Assembly (NCBI RefSeq): GCF_904849725.1
Contig: NC_058524.1
Coordinates: forward strand, 553,911,763 to 553,975,762
DNA from: Hordeum vulgare subsp. vulgare
Taxonomy: Eukaryota > Streptophyta > Magnoliopsida > Poales > Poaceae
Direction: 5' to 3'
DNA: 64,000 bases
The position numbers and the translations under genes were made by a program. The notes under the pieces are model-generated. The model was not told the origin of the DNA and made no database searches. It saw only the letters and a list, made by a program, of their open reading frames with translations. Position 1 is the stretch's first letter, and each line of letters begins with the position of its first letter. Of this stretch, positions 1-12,482 are shown one piece after another.

Positions 1-602
1 GAAGGGAGGAGGACTCCCTCCCACCAAACCTAGTCCAACTCGGTTTGGGGGGGGGGAGTGCTCCCCCTTGGCTCGGCCGACCCCCTTGAGGGTCCTTGGA
101 CCCCAAGGCAAGGCCCCCTCCCTCCCACCTATATATACGGAGGTTTTAGGGCTGATTTGAGACGACTTTTCCACGGCAGCCCGACCAGATACCTCCACGG
201 TTTTTCCTCTAGATCGCGTTTCTGCGGAGCTCGGGCGGAGCCCTGCTGAGACAAGGTCATCACCAACCTCCGGAGCGCCGTTACGCTGCCGGAGAACTCT
301 TCTACCTCTCCGTCTCTCTTGCTGGAGCAAGAAGGCCGAGATCATCGTCGAGCTGTACGTGTGCTGAACGCGGAGGTGCCGTCCGTTCGGTACTAGATCG
401 TGGGACTGATCGCGGGATTGTTCGCGGGGCAGATCAAGGGACGTGAGGACGTTCCACTACATCAACCGCGTTCTCTAACGCTTCTGCTGTACGATCTACA
501 AGGGTATGTAGATCACTCATCCCCTCTCGTAGATGGACATCACCATGATAGGTCTTCGTGCGCGTAGGAAAATTTTTGTTTCCCATGCGACGTTCCCCAA
601 CA
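1..602 (+). repeat. 5' LTR (3' part only) of Copia element 1, BARE-1/WIS/Angela clade
   Basis: This stretch is near-identical to the last ~600 bases of the LTR at 5564-7383, so it is the downstream third of the 5' LTR; the rest lies left of the window. It ends in CCCCAACA and is followed directly by a methionine-tRNA primer-binding site. A CTATATATAC-type TATA signal near 128-138 fits the LTR promoter known from this clade. By eye there are roughly ten substitutions against the 3' LTR over this length, so the insertion is fairly recent. Confidence 0.9.
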
Positions 603-603
603 G

Positions 604-615
604 TGGTATCAGAGC
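604..615 (+). other. Primer-binding site of Copia element 1
   Basis: TGGTATCAGAGC lies one base after the LTR end. It is complementary to the 3' end of initiator tRNA-Met, the usual minus-strand primer of plant Copia elements. It fixes the element's plus orientation. Confidence 0.88.
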
Positions 616-1800
616 TAGGTTCATGCGTAGATGTCTTCTCGAGTAGAACACAAAAGTTTTTTTGGGCGTTAATGTGCGTTTTTCTGCCCTCCTTAGTCTT
701 TTCTTGATTCCGCGGTATTGTTGGATTGAAGCGGCTTGGACCGACATTACTCGTACGCTTACGAGAGACTGGTTTCATCGTTACGAGTAACCCCCTTTGC
801 TCAAAGATGACTGGCAAGTGACGGTTTCTCCAAATTTAGTTGAATCGGATTTGACCGAGGAGGTCCTTGGATGAGGTTAAATAGCAACTCATATATCTCC
901 GTTGTGGTGTTTGCGTAAGTAAGATGCGATCCTACTAGATACCCTTGGTCACCACGTAAAACATGCAACAACAAAATTAGAGGACGTCTAACTTGTTTTT
1001 GCAGGGTATGATTGTGATGTGATATGGCCAACGATGTGATGTGATATATTGGATGTATGAGATGATCATGTTGTAATAGAAATATCGACTTGCACGTCGA
1101 TGGTACGGCAACCGGCAGGAGCCATAGGGTTGTCTTTATACTAACGTTTGTGCTTGCAGATGCGTTTACTATTTTGCTAGGATGTAGCTTTAGTAGTAAT
1201 AGCATAAGTAGCACGACAACCCCGATGGCAACACGTTGATGGATGATCATGGTGTGGCGCCGGTGACAAGAAGATCGTGCCGGTGCTTTGGTGATGGAGA
1301 TCAAGAAGCACGTGATGATGGCCATATCATGTCACTTATGAATTGCATGTGATGTTAATCCTTTTATGCACCTTATTTTGCTTAGAACGACGGTAGCATT
1401 ATGAGGTGATCTCTCACTAAAATTTCAAGACGAAATTGTGTTCTCCCCGACTGTGCACCGTTGCTACAGTTCGTCGTTTCGAGACACCACGTGATGATCG
1501 GGTGTGATAGACTCAACGTTCACATACAACGGGTGCAAAACAGTTGCGCACGCGGAACACTCGGGTTAAGCTTGACGAGCCTAGCATGTGCAGACATGGC
1601 CTCGGAACACATGAGACCGAAAGGTCGAGCATGAATCATATAGTTGATATGATTAGCATAGAGATGCTTACCACTGAAACTATTCTCGACTCACGTGATG
1701 ATCGGACTTGAGATAGTGGATTTGGATCATGTACCACTCAAATGACTAGAGAGATGTACTTTTTGAGTGGGAGTTCTTAAGTAATATGATTAATTGAACT
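616..1800 (+). other. Untranslated leader of Copia element 1
   Basis: Non-coding leader between the PBS and the gag remnant. Much of it aligns, in inverse orientation, with the leaders at 9059-10297 and 38459-39697, including the shared block around 1480-1690. No supported gene; open frames here are chance. Confidence 0.75.
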
Positions 1801-2700
1801 AATTATCATGAACATAGTCTAATGGTCTTTGCAAATTACGATGTAGCTTGCGCTATAGCTCTACTGTTTTTATATGTTCCTAGAGAAAATTTAGTTGAAA
1901 ATTGATAGTAGCAAACTTTGCAGACTAAGTCTGTAAAACCGAGGATTGTCCTCGTTGCTGCGCAGAAGGCTTATGTCCTTAATGCACCACTCGGTGTGCT
2001 GCACCTCGAGCGTCAGCTGTGGATGCTGTGAACATCCGACATATACGTTTTTGATGACTACACGATAGTTCAGTGCAAAAAACTTAATGGCTTAGAAGCA
2101 AGGCGCCAAAAACGTTTTGAAACGTCCCGGAACATAAGTGATGTTCTAAAGAGATGAAATTGTGATTTCATGCTTGTGCCCTTATTAAGAGGTACAAGAC
2201 CTCCGACAAGATTCTTTGTCCACAAAGTAAAGGAGAAAGGCTCAATCGTTGAGCGTGTGCTCAGATTGTCTGATTACGACAATCACTTGAATCAAGTGGG
2301 AGTTAATCTTCCAGATGAGATAATGATGGTTCTCCAAAGTCACTGCCACCAAGATGTGAGAGCTTCGTGATGAACTATAACATATCAAGGATAGATACAA
2401 TGATCCTTGAGCGATTCGCGATGTTTGACACTGCGAAAGTAGAAATCAAGAAGGAGCATCAATAGTTGATGGTTGGTAAAACCACTAAGTTTCAAGAAAG
2501 GCAAGGGCTAGAAGGGATACTTCGTGAAACGGCAAAACAGTTGCTGCGCTAATGAAGAGACCCAAGATTAAACCCAAACCCGAGACTAAGTGCTTCTGTA
2601 ATGAGGGGAACAGTCACTAAGGCGGAGCAGCTCTAGATACTTGGTAGATAAGTGGGCTGGCAAAAGTCGAAAGAAGTATATTTGATATACATGATGTTGA
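1800..2700 (+). pseudogene. Decayed gag of Copia element 1
   Basis: Frames are broken by many stops and small indels. Recognisable pieces include a capsid stretch at 2170-2370 (a VERVLRLSDY...LNQVGVNLP segment that matches the intact frame at 8530-8677) and a ruined zinc-knuckle region near 2580-2660, where the C/H spacing is lost. The protein would have formed the virus-like particle that packages element RNA. The decay looks much greater than the LTR divergence. Confidence 0.65.
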
Positions 2701-4012
2701 TGTGTACTTTACTAGTACTCCTAGTAGCATAAGGGTATTGGATACCGGTTCGGTTGCTAAGTGATTAGTAACACGAAATGAAAGCTACGGCATAAAGGGA
2801 GACTAGCTAAAGGCGAGGTGACGATACGTGTTGGAAGTATTTCCAAGGTTGATATGATCAAACGTCGCACGCTCCCTCTACCATCGGGATTAGTGTTGAA
2901 CCTAAATAATTGTTATTTGGTGCTTGCGTTAAGCATGAACATGATTGGATCGTGTTTATTGCAATACGATTATTCATTCAAAGAGAATAATGGTTACTCT
3001 ATTTGCTTGAATAATCACCTTCAATGGTTTATTGAATCTCGATTGTAGTTTTACACATTGGTGCCAAAAGATACGAGTTAATGATGATAGTACCACTTAC
3101 TTGTGGCACTGCCGCTTGAGTCATGTTAGTATAAATTGCATGAAGAGGCTCCATGCTGATGGATCTTTACTCACCTGATTTCGAATCACTAGTGACATGC
3201 AAATCATACCACATGAGCAAGGCCTTGTTTTCATTGAGATGAAACAAGATAGTAACTTGTTGGAGGTGATACATTATGATGTATGTAGTCCAATGAGTGC
3301 TGAGGCACGCAGTGGATATCATTATGTTCTTACTTCACTGACGACTTGAGTAGATACAGGAGTATTTACTTAATGAATCACAAGTCTGAAATATTGAAAA
3401 GTTCAATTCCGTTTCAGAGTGAAGTTCGTCATAACAAGAGGATGAACTGTCTACGATATGATCATAGAAATGAATATCTGAGTTACGAGTTTTTGGTACA
3501 CAGTTAAGACAATGTGGAAATTGTTTCACAGTTCATGCCACCTGGAACATCATAGTGTGATGATTTGTCTGAACGTCATAGCCACGCACTATTTAGTATG
3601 GTGCATGCTGTGATGTCTCTTATCGAATTACCACTATCGTTTATGGGTTATGCATTAGAGACAACCGCATTCACTTTAAATAGGGCACCGCGTATTCCCG
3701 TTGAGATGACACAGTATAGACTGAGGTTTAGAGAAATCTAAACTGTCGTTTCTTGAAAGTTTGGGGCTTCGACACTTATGTGAAAAAGTTTCAGTCTGAT
3801 AAGCTCGAACCCAAAGCAGATAAATGCATCTTCATAGGATATCCAAAACAGTTGGGTACATCTCCTATCTCAGATCCGAAAGCAAAGTGTTTGTTTCTAG
3901 AAACGGATCCTTTCTCGAAAAAAGGTTTCTCTCGAAAGAATTGAGTGGGAGGGTAGTGGAACTTGATGAGGTTATTGAACCATCACTTCAACCAGTGTGT
4001 AGCAGGGCGTAG
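2700..4012 (+). pseudogene. Decayed protease-integrase region of Copia element 1
   Basis: A protease-type VLDTGSVA stretch lies near 2735-2765, followed by 2818-3048, which reads like the protease/integrase linker of the copy at 7384-8677 (PSGLVLNLNNCYLV) with several codons missing. 3050-3550 keeps fragments of the integrase zinc finger and core. 3753-4012 keeps the integrase C-terminal segment (KVWGFDTYVKKF and KCIFIGYP). Stops and frame changes separate all pieces, so no functional polyprotein is possible. Confidence 0.7.
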
Positions 4013-4179
4013 GAAGTTGTTCCTGTGGCGCCTACACCAATTGAAGTGGAAGCTGATGATGGTGATCATTGAGCTTCGAATCAAGTTACTACAAACCTCG
4101 TAGGTCGACAAGGTCGCGTACTGCTACAGAGTAGTACGGTAACCCTGTCTTAGAGGTCATGTTGTTGAGCAACAGTGAA

Positions 4180-5545
4180 CCTACGAGTTATGGAGAAAGC
4201 AAGTGGGCCCAGATTCCGACAAATGGCTGGAAGCCATGAAATCCGAGAGAGGATCCATGTGTGAAAACAAAGTGTAGACTTTGGTAGAACTACTTGATGG
4301 TCATGGGACTATTGAGTAAAATGGATCTTTAAAAGAAAACAGACGATGATGGTGATAAGTCACTATTAAGAAAAGCTCGACTTGTCGCAAAGATGTTTTC
4401 GACAAGATCAAACAGTTGACTATGATGAGACTTTCTCACTCGTAGCGATGCTAAAGGTCTGTTAGAATTATGTTAGTTGTTGATGCATTATTTATGAAAT
4501 ATTGCACGTAGGATGTCAAAACATTGTTTCCTCGATGGTTTCCTTGAGTAAACATTGTATGAGATACAACCATGAGGTTTTGTCGATCCTAAGGATACTA
4601 ACAAGTATGCAAACTCCAGCGATCCTTCAATGGACTGGTGCAAGCATCTCGGAGTTGGAATAAGCACTTTGATGAGATGATCAAAGATTTTGGGTGTGTA
4701 CAAGGTTTATGAGAAACTTGTATTTCCAAAGAAGTGAGTGGGAGCACTATAGAATTTCTGATAAGTATATGTGGTTGACATATTTTGGATCAGAAGTAAT
4801 GTAGAATTTCTGTAAAGCATACAAGGTTTTTTGAAAGGAGTTTTCAAAGGAATACCTGGATTGCGCTACTCGAACGTTGAGCATCAAAGATCTATGGAGA
4901 TGGATCAAAAGCGCTTAATGAAAGTTTCAATAAGATGCATGCCTTGACAAGTTTTTGAATGAGTTCAAAATAGATCAGCAAAGAAGGAGTTCTTGGTTGT
5001 GTTGTAAGGTGTGAATTTGAGTAAGACTCAAAACCTGACCACGGCAGAATAAAGAGAATAGACGAAGGTCGTCTTCTATGCCTTAGCCATAGAATCTAAA
5101 GTATGCCATGCTGTGTACCGCACCTGATGTGTGCCTTGACTCAAAGTCTGTTGAGGGTACAGAGTGTGATCCATGATTGAGTCACTAGCACCGGTCAAAA
5201 TTTATCCTTAGTAACTAATGGACTAAGGAATTTTTCTCGATTATGGAGGTGGTTAAAGAGTTCGTCGTAAAGGGTTACGTTGATGCAAGCTTTGACACTA
5301 ATCCGAATAACTATGAGTAGTGAAACGGATTCGTATAGTTGAGTAGATATTTGGAGCATTTCTGAATAGCACGTAGTAGCAGCATCTATAAGATGACATA
5401 AAGATTTGTAAAGAACACACGGATCTGAAAGTTTCAGAACCGTTGACTGAAACCTCTCTCACGAGCAAGACGTGATCAGACCCCAGAACTATATGGGTGT
5501 TGGATTCGTTGGAATCACATGGTGATGTGAACTAGATTATTGACT
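4180..5545 (+). pseudogene. Decayed reverse transcriptase-RNase H region of Copia element 1
   Basis: Near 4271-4360 a stretch reads like the Copia RT entry (VWTLVELP...KWIFKRK) interrupted by stops. Downstream sequence to 5545 keeps only short matches to the palm and RNase H parts in shifting frames. Position, order and the PPT that follows support the assignment; the coding content itself is nearly erased. Confidence 0.55.
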
Positions 5546-5550
5546 CTAGT

Positions 5551-5562
5551 GCAAGTGGGAGA
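5551..5562 (+). other. Polypurine tract of Copia element 1
   Basis: GCAAGTGGGAGA lies just before the LTR start at 5564. A purine run at this position primes plus-strand DNA synthesis in LTR retrotransposons. Confidence 0.8.
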
Positions 5563-5563
5563 C

Positions 5564-7383
5564 TGTTGGAAATATGCCCTAGAGGCAATAATAAATTAGT
5601 TATTATTATATTTCTTAGTTCATGATAATTGTTTATTATCCATGCTATAATTGTATTGATTGGAAACACAATACTTGTGTGGATACATAGACAAAACACT
5701 GTCCCTAGTAAGCCTCTAGTTGACTAGCTCGTTGATCAAAGATGGTCAAGGTTTCCTGGCCATAGGCAAGTGTTGTCACTTGATAACGGGATCACATCAT
5801 TAGGAGAATCATGTGATGGACTAGACCCAAATTAATAGACGTAGCATGTTGATCGTGTCATTTTGTTGCTACTGTTTTCTGCGTGTCAAGTATTTATTCC
5901 TATGACCATGAGATCATATAACTCACTGACACCGGAGGAATGCTTTGTGTGTATCAAACGTGGCAACGTAACTGGGTGACTATAAAGGTGCTCTACAGGT
6001 ATCTCCGAAGGTGTTAGTTGAGTTAGTATGGATCAAGACTGGGATTTGTCACTCCGTGTGACGGAGAGGTATCTCGGGGCCCACTTGGTAATACAACATC
6101 ACACACAAGCCTTGCAAGCAATGTGACTTAGTGTAAGTTGCGGGATCTTGTATTACGGAATGATTAAAGAGACTTGCCGGTAAACGAGATTGAAATAGGT
6201 ATGCGGATACTGACGATCGAATCTCGAGCAAGTAACATACCGCAGGACAAAGGGAATGACATACGGGATTATACGAATCCTTGGCACTGAGGTTCAAACG
6301 ATAAGATCTTCGTAGAATATGTAGGATACGATATGGGCATCCAGGTCCCGCTATTGGATATTGACCGAGGAGTCTCTCGGGTCATGTCTACATAGTTCTC
6401 GAACCCGCAGGGTCTGCACACTTAAGGTTCGACGTTGTTTTATGCGTATTTGAGTTATATGGTTGGTTACCGAATGTTGTTCGGAGTCCCGGATGAGATC
6501 ACGGACGTCACGAGGGTTTCCGGAATGGTCCGGAAACGAAGGTTGATATATAGGATGACCTCATTTGATTACCGGAAGGTTTTCGGAGTTACCGGGAATG
6601 TACCGGGAATGACGAATGGGTTCCGGGAGTTCACCGGGGGGGGGGGCAACCCACCCCGGGGAAGCCCATAGGCCTTGGGGGAGACACACCAGCCCTTAGT
6701 GGGCTGGTTGGACAGCCCACAAGTGGTCTATGCGCCAAGAGAAGAAAAATCAAGAGGAAAAGAAAAAAAAGGGAGGTGGGAAGGGAGGAGGACTCCCTCC
6801 CACCAAACCTAGTCCAACTCGGTTTGGGGGGGGGGAGAGTCCTCCCCCTTGGCTCGGCCGACCCCCTTGAGGGTCCTTGGACCCCAAGGCAAGGCCCCCT
6901 CCCTCCCATCTCTATATACGGAGGTTTTAGGGCTGATTTGAGACGACTTTTCCACGGCAGCCCGACCACATACCTCCACGGTTTTTCCTCTAGATCGCGT
7001 TTCTGCGGAGCTCGGGCGGAGCCCTGCTGAGACAAGGTCATCACCAACCTCCGGAGCGCCGTCACGCTGCCGGAGAACTCTTCTACCTCTCCGTCTCTCT
7101 TGCTGGATCAAGAAGGCCGAGATCATCGTCGAGCTGTACGTGTGCTGAACGCGGAGGTGCCGTCCGTTCGGTACTTGATCGTGGGACTGATCGCGGGATT
7201 GTTCGCGGGGCGGATCGAGGGACGTGAGGACGTTCCACTACATCAACCACGTTCTCTAACGCTTCTGCTGTACGATCTACAAGGGTATGTAGATCACTCA
7301 TCCCCTCTCGTAGATGGACATCACCATGATAGGTCTTCGTGCGCGTAGGAAAATTTTTGTTTCCCATGCGACGTTCCCCAACA
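5564..7383 (+). repeat. 3' LTR of Copia element 1, BARE-1/WIS/Angela clade
   Basis: It begins TGTTGGAAATATGCCCTAGA and ends CCCCAACA (1820 bp), the hallmark termini of the BARE-1/WIS/Angela clade. The last ~600 bases match 1-602. A TATA-type CTATATAC lies near 6911-6920, and poly-G and poly-A tracts are internal. It abuts ACTTG (7384-7388), the likely right copy of the 5-bp target duplication; the left copy is outside the window. The insertion cuts the gag-pol frame of the minus-strand element to its right. Confidence 0.93.
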
Positions 7384-9058
7384 ACTTGGTCTTCTTGTTA
7401 CGATGATTTTCAACTTCACTCTGAAATTGCTTGAACTTTTCAAATGTTTCATACTTGTGCTTCATTAAGTAGATGTAGCCATATCTACTCAAATCGTCAG
7501 TGAAGGTGAGAAAATAACGATATCCGCCGCGTGCCTCTACGCTCATCGGACCGCACACATCGGTATGTATGATTTCCAACAAGTCACTGGCACGCTCCAT
7601 TGTTCTGGAGAACGGAGTTTTAGTCATCTTGCCCATGAGGCATGGTTCGCACGTGTCAAGTGAATCAAAGTCAAGTGACTCCAAAAGTCCATCGGCATGG
7701 AGTTTCTTCATGCGCTTTACACCAATATGGCCTAAGCGGCAGTGCCACAAAAATATGGTGCTATCATTGTTAACTCTAACTCTTTTAGTCTCAGTGTTAT
7801 GTATATGTGTATCACTATCAAGATTCAATATGAACAATCCTCTCACATTGGGTGCATGACCATAAAAGATGTTACTCATAGAAATAGAACAACCATTATT
7901 CTCTGACTTAAAAGAGTAACCATCTCGCAATAAACAAGATCCAGATATAATGTTCATGCTCAACGCAGGCACTAAATAACAATTATTCAAGTTCATAACT
8001 AATCCTGATGGTAACTGAAGTGAAACTGTGCCGAAGGCGATTGCATCAACCTTGGAACCATTTCCTACGCGCATCGTCACTTCATCTTTCACCAGCCTTC
8101 GCCTGTTCCGCAGTTCCTGTTTCGAGTTGCAAATATGGGCAACAGAACCGGTATCGAATACCCAGGCACTACTACGAGAGACGGTTAAGTACACATCAAT
8201 AACATGTATATCAAATATACCTGATTTTTCTTTGGCCGCCTTCTTATCAGCGAGATACTTGGGGCAGTTGCGCTTCCAGTGACCCATACCCTTGCAATAG
8301 TAGCACTCTGTTTCAGGCTTAGGTCCAGCTTTGGGTTTCTTCATCGGATTTGCAACAGGCTTGCCGCTCTTCTTTGAATTACCCTTCTTGCCTTTGCCGT
8401 TTCTCTTGAAACTAGTGGTCTTATTCACCATCAACACTTGATGCTCTTTACGGAGTTCAGACTCTGCGACTTTCAGCATCGCAAACAACTCGCCGGGTGA
8501 CTTGTTCATCCCTTGCACGTTGTAGTTCAACACAAAGCCCTTATAGCTTGGCGGCAGTGATTGAAGGATTCTGTCAGTGATAGCCTCTTGCGGGAGTTCA
8601 ATCCCCAGCTCAGCTAGACGGTTTGAGTACCCAGACATTTTGAGCACATGTTCACTGACAGATGAATTCTCCTCCATCTTGCAAGCATAGAATTTATCGG
8701 AGGTCTCATACCTTTCGATCTGGGCGTTCTTCTAAAAGATGAACTTCAACTCCTGGAACATCTCATATGCTCCATGACGCTCAAAGCGACGTTGAAGTCC
8801 CGGTTCTAAGCCATACAAGACTGCACATTGAACTACTTAGTAGTCCTCCTTACGTGTTAACCAAGCGTTCTTAACATCTTGGTCAGCCGTAGCGGGTGGT
8901 TCATCTCCTAGCGCAGCATTAAGGACATAATTCTTTTTCCCAGCTTGTAGGATTAACTTAAGATTACAAGCCCAGTCTACAAAGTTGCTTCCATCATCTT
9001 TCAACTTAGCTTTCTCTAGGAACGTATTAAAATTCAGGGTGACTGTCGCGTGAGCCAT
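7384..9058 (-). pseudogene. gag-protease-integrase of Copia element 2 (BARE/WIS/Angela clade), two nonsense codons and 3' truncated
   Basis: The frame starts at ATG 9058 (MAHATVTLNFNTFL) and stays in one phase down to 7384 with only two in-frame stops (8837-8839 and 8732-8734). Domains in order: Gag capsid; a canonical CCHC knuckle (CYYCKGMGHWKRNC); protease active site WVFDTGSVAH; integrase zinc finger with paired H (LWHCRLGH) and C (CEPC); and the start of the integrase core (HTDVCGP). It then runs into the LTR of element 1, which adds about 28 foreign residues before a stop. RT and RNase H lie left of the window. Far better preserved than the copy at 1800-5545. Confidence 0.9.
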
Positions 9059-10297
9059 GATCTACAACACAAATATATTCAAAGTGGACTTAGACTATGT
9101 TCAAGATAATTAGAGTTTAACTTAATCAAATAAGTTCCTAAACTCCCACTCAAAAGGTACATCTCTCTAGTCATTTGAGTGGTTCATGACCCACTTACAC
9201 TAGCTCAAGTCCGATCATCACGTGAGTTGAGTATAGTTTCAGTGGTAAGCATCCCTATGCTAATCATATCATCTATATGATTCATGATCGACCTTTCGGT
9301 CTCATGTGTTCCGAGGCCATGTCTGCACATGGTAGGCTCGTCAAGCTTAACCCGAGTGTTCCGCTGTGCAACTGTTTTGCACCCGTTGTATGTGAACGTT
9401 GAGTCTATCACACCCGATCATCACGTGGTGTCTCGAAACGACGAACTGTAGCAACGATGCACAGTCGGGGGGAACACAATTTCGTCTTGAAATTTTAGTG
9501 AGAGATCACCTCATAATGCTACCGTCGTTCTAAGCAAAATAAGGTGCATAAAAGGATTAACATCACATGCAATTCATAAGTGACATGATATGGCCATCAT
9601 CACGTGCTCCTTGATCTCCATCACCAAAGCACCGGCACGATCTTCTTGTCACCGGCGCCACACCATGATCTCCATCAACGTGTCGCCATCGGGGTTGTCG
9701 TGCTACTCATGCTATTACTACTAAAGCTACATCCTAGCAAAATAGTAAACGCATCTGCAAGCACAAACGTTAGTTTAAAGACAACCCTATGGCTCCTGCC
9801 GGTTGCCGTACCATCGACGTGCAAGTCGATATTATCTATTACAACATGATCATCTCATACATCCAATATATCACATCACATCGTTGGCCATATCACATCA
9901 CAAGCATACCCTGCAAAAACAAGTTAGACGTCCTCTAATTTTGTTGTTGCATGTTTTACGTGGTGACCATGGGTATCTAGTAGGATCGCATCTTACTTAC
10001 GCAAACAGCACAACGGAGATATATGAATTGCTATTTAACCTTATACAAGGACCTCCTCGGTCAAATCCGATTCAACTAAAGTTGGAGAAACCGACACTTG
10101 CGAGTCATCTTTGAGCAACGGGGTTACTCGTAGCGATGAAACCAGTCTCTCGTAAGCGTACGAGTAATGTCGGTCCAAGCCGCTTCAATCCAACAATACC
10201 GCGGAATCAAGAAAAGACTAAGGAGGGCAGCAAAACGCACATCACCGCCCACAAAAACTTTTGTGTTCTACTCGAGAAGACATCTACGCATGAACCT
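9059..10297 (-). other. Untranslated leader of Copia element 2
   Basis: About 1.2 kb between the gag start and the PBS. Homologous blocks occur at 616-1800 (inverse) and 38459-39697 (same orientation). Short open frames here are not supported as genes. Confidence 0.75.
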
Positions 10298-10311
10298 AGC
10301 TCATGATGCCA
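10298..10311 (-). other. Mutated primer-binding site of Copia element 2
   Basis: On the minus strand the sequence beside the LTR reads TGGCATCATGAGC, a damaged form of TGGTATCAGAGC with a substitution and an insertion. It should prime poorly with tRNA-Met. Confidence 0.7.
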
Positions 10312-10312
10312 C

Positions 10313-12135
10313 TGTTGGGGAACGTTGCATGGGAAACAAAAATTTTCCTGCGCGCACGAAGACCTATCATGGTGATGTCCATCTACGAGAGGGGATTTCC
10401 GATCAACGTACCCTTGTAGATCGCACAACAGAAGCGTTAGTGAACGCGGTTGATGTAGTGGAACGTCCTCACGTCCCTCGATCCGCCCCGCGAACCGTCC
10501 CGCGATCCGTCCCACGATCTAGTGCCGAACGGACGGCACCTCCGCGTTCAGCACACGTACAGCTCGACGATGATCTCGGCCTTCTGGATCCAGCAAGAGA
10601 GACGGAGAGGTAGATGACTTCTCCGGCAGCGTGACGGCGCTCCGGAGGTTGGTGGTGATCTGATCTCGGCAGGGCTCCGCCCGAGCTCCGCAGAAACGTG
10701 ATCTAGAGGAAAAACCGTGGAGGTATGTGGTCGGGCTAACGTGGCAAAAATTGTCTCAAATCAGCCCTAATACCTCTGTATATATAGGTTGGGAGGGGAG
10801 GGGCCTTGCCTTGAGGCTCAAGGAGCCCCAAGGGGGTCGGCCGAGCCAAGGGGGGAAGTCCTCCCCTTCCAAACCGAATCCAACTTGGATTGGAAGGTGG
10901 AGTCCTTCTCTCCTTTCCCACGTCCCCTTTTTTTTCTTTCTCTTTGATTTCTTATCCTTTGGCGCATAGGGCCTTCTTGGGCTGTCCCACCAGCCCACCA
11001 AGGGCTGGTGCGCCACCCCCAAGGCCTATGGGCTTCCCCGGGGTGGGTTCCCCCCCCCCCCCGGTGAACACCCGGAACCCATTCGTCATTCCCGGCACAT
11101 TCCCGGTAACTCCGAAAACCTTCCGGCAATCAAATGAGGTCATCCTATATATCAATCTTCGTTTCCGGACCATTTCGGAAACCCTCGTGACGTCCTGATC
11201 TCATCCGGGACTCCGAATAACATTCGGTAACCAACCATATAACTCAAATGCGCATAAAACAACGTCGAACCTTAAGTGTGCAGACCCTGCGGGTTCGAGA
11301 ACTATGCAGACATGACCCGAGTGACTCCTCGGTCAATATTCAATAGCGAGACCTGGATGCCCATATTGGATCCCACATATTCTACGAAGATCTTACCGTT
11401 TGAACCTCAGTGCCAAGGATTCATATCATCCCGTATGTCATTCCCTTTGTCCTTCGGTATGTTACTTGCCCGAGATTTGATCATCAGTATCCGCATACCT
11501 ATTTCAATCTCGTTTACCGGCAAGTCTCTTTACTCGTTCCGTAATACAAGATCCCGCAACTTACACTAAGTCAGATTGCTTGCAAGGCTTGTGTGTGATG
11601 TTGTATTACCGAGTGGGCCCCGAGATACCTCTCCGTCACACGGAGTGACAAATCCCAGTCTTGATCCATACTAACTCAACGAACACCTTCGGAGATACCT
11701 GTAGAGCATCTTTATAGTCACCAGTTATGTTGCGACGTTTGATACACACAAATCACTCCTCCGGTGTCAGTGAGTTATATGATCTCATGGTCATAGGAAC
11801 AAATACTTGACACGCAGAAAACAGTAGCAACAAAATGACACGATCAACATGCTACATCTATTAGTTTGGGTCTAGTCCATCACGTGATTCTCCTAATGAC
11901 GTGATCCAGTTATCAAACAACAACACCTTGTATATAATAAGAAGACCCTGACTATCTTTGATCAACTGGCTAGCCAACTAGAGGCTTGCTAGGGACAGTG
12001 TTTTGTCTATGTATCCACACATGTATATAAGTCTTCATTCAATACAATTATAGCATGGATAATAAACGATTATCTTGATACAGGAATTATAATAATAACT
12101 ATATTTATTATTGCCTCTAGGGCATAATTCCAACA
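10313..12135 (-). repeat. 5' LTR of Copia element 2, BARE-1/WIS/Angela clade
   Basis: On the plus strand it starts TGTTGGGGAACG and ends GGGCATAATTCCAACA, the inverse of the clade's termini; length 1823 bp. It is followed by CTAAG (12136-12140), the expected right target duplication, whose partner lies outside the window. It is clearly related to, but diverged from, the LTRs at 5564-7383 and 39711-41501. Confidence 0.9.
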
Positions 12136-12482
12136 CTAAGAACATTGATTATGTGGTCAAATGTAATTCTCTCGCTGCTTGCGACTTGGTATGCCGCCCG
12201 AAGAACAAGGATGGTCTCACTGTGATCAACGAAAAAACTCGGAACATCGTCCATCTTCTTAAACAACAATACAAGTTCTTTAACCACAACACCCCATGGG
12301 TAACCATGATCAGGGATGTTATTATACAGATAGGGTTCCCCACACTTCACACTTCGTTGGTTCATTTTGCTAGTGCGATATCATAACACCTAGTGATGTG
12401 CTTAGGTGGGTCACCAAGATATCTTCATTGGAGATGGCTCTCGGTGTTATTCTGGGAGGACTATTGGACTAGTGGTATCTTG
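12136..12482 (+). pseudogene. LINE reverse-transcriptase C-terminal fragment
   Basis: The plus strand reads VCRPKNKDGLTVINEKTRN...LLKQQYKFFN...PWVTMI, then in another frame VLFWEDYW (12444-12467). This is the segment after the RT domain in plant L1-type LINEs (zf-RVT region: 'kp..eGGLgv.nl...N.aLL.K...rf', then 'fWeD.W'). At least one frameshift separates the parts. Copia element 2 abuts it at 12135. It is a dead fragment with no 5' half or poly-A tail here. Confidence 0.7.

Noticed and set aside
434..1325. 127- and 174-aa minus-strand frames in the Copia leader
   Set aside because: Leader/LTR junction sequence, also found at 9604-10613 in the other orientation; no conserved protein.
6631..7126. 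Frames of 82-144 aa in the Copia LTR
   Set aside because: Inside an LTR with no protein family signature; similar frames recur in each LTR of the clade in shifting phase.
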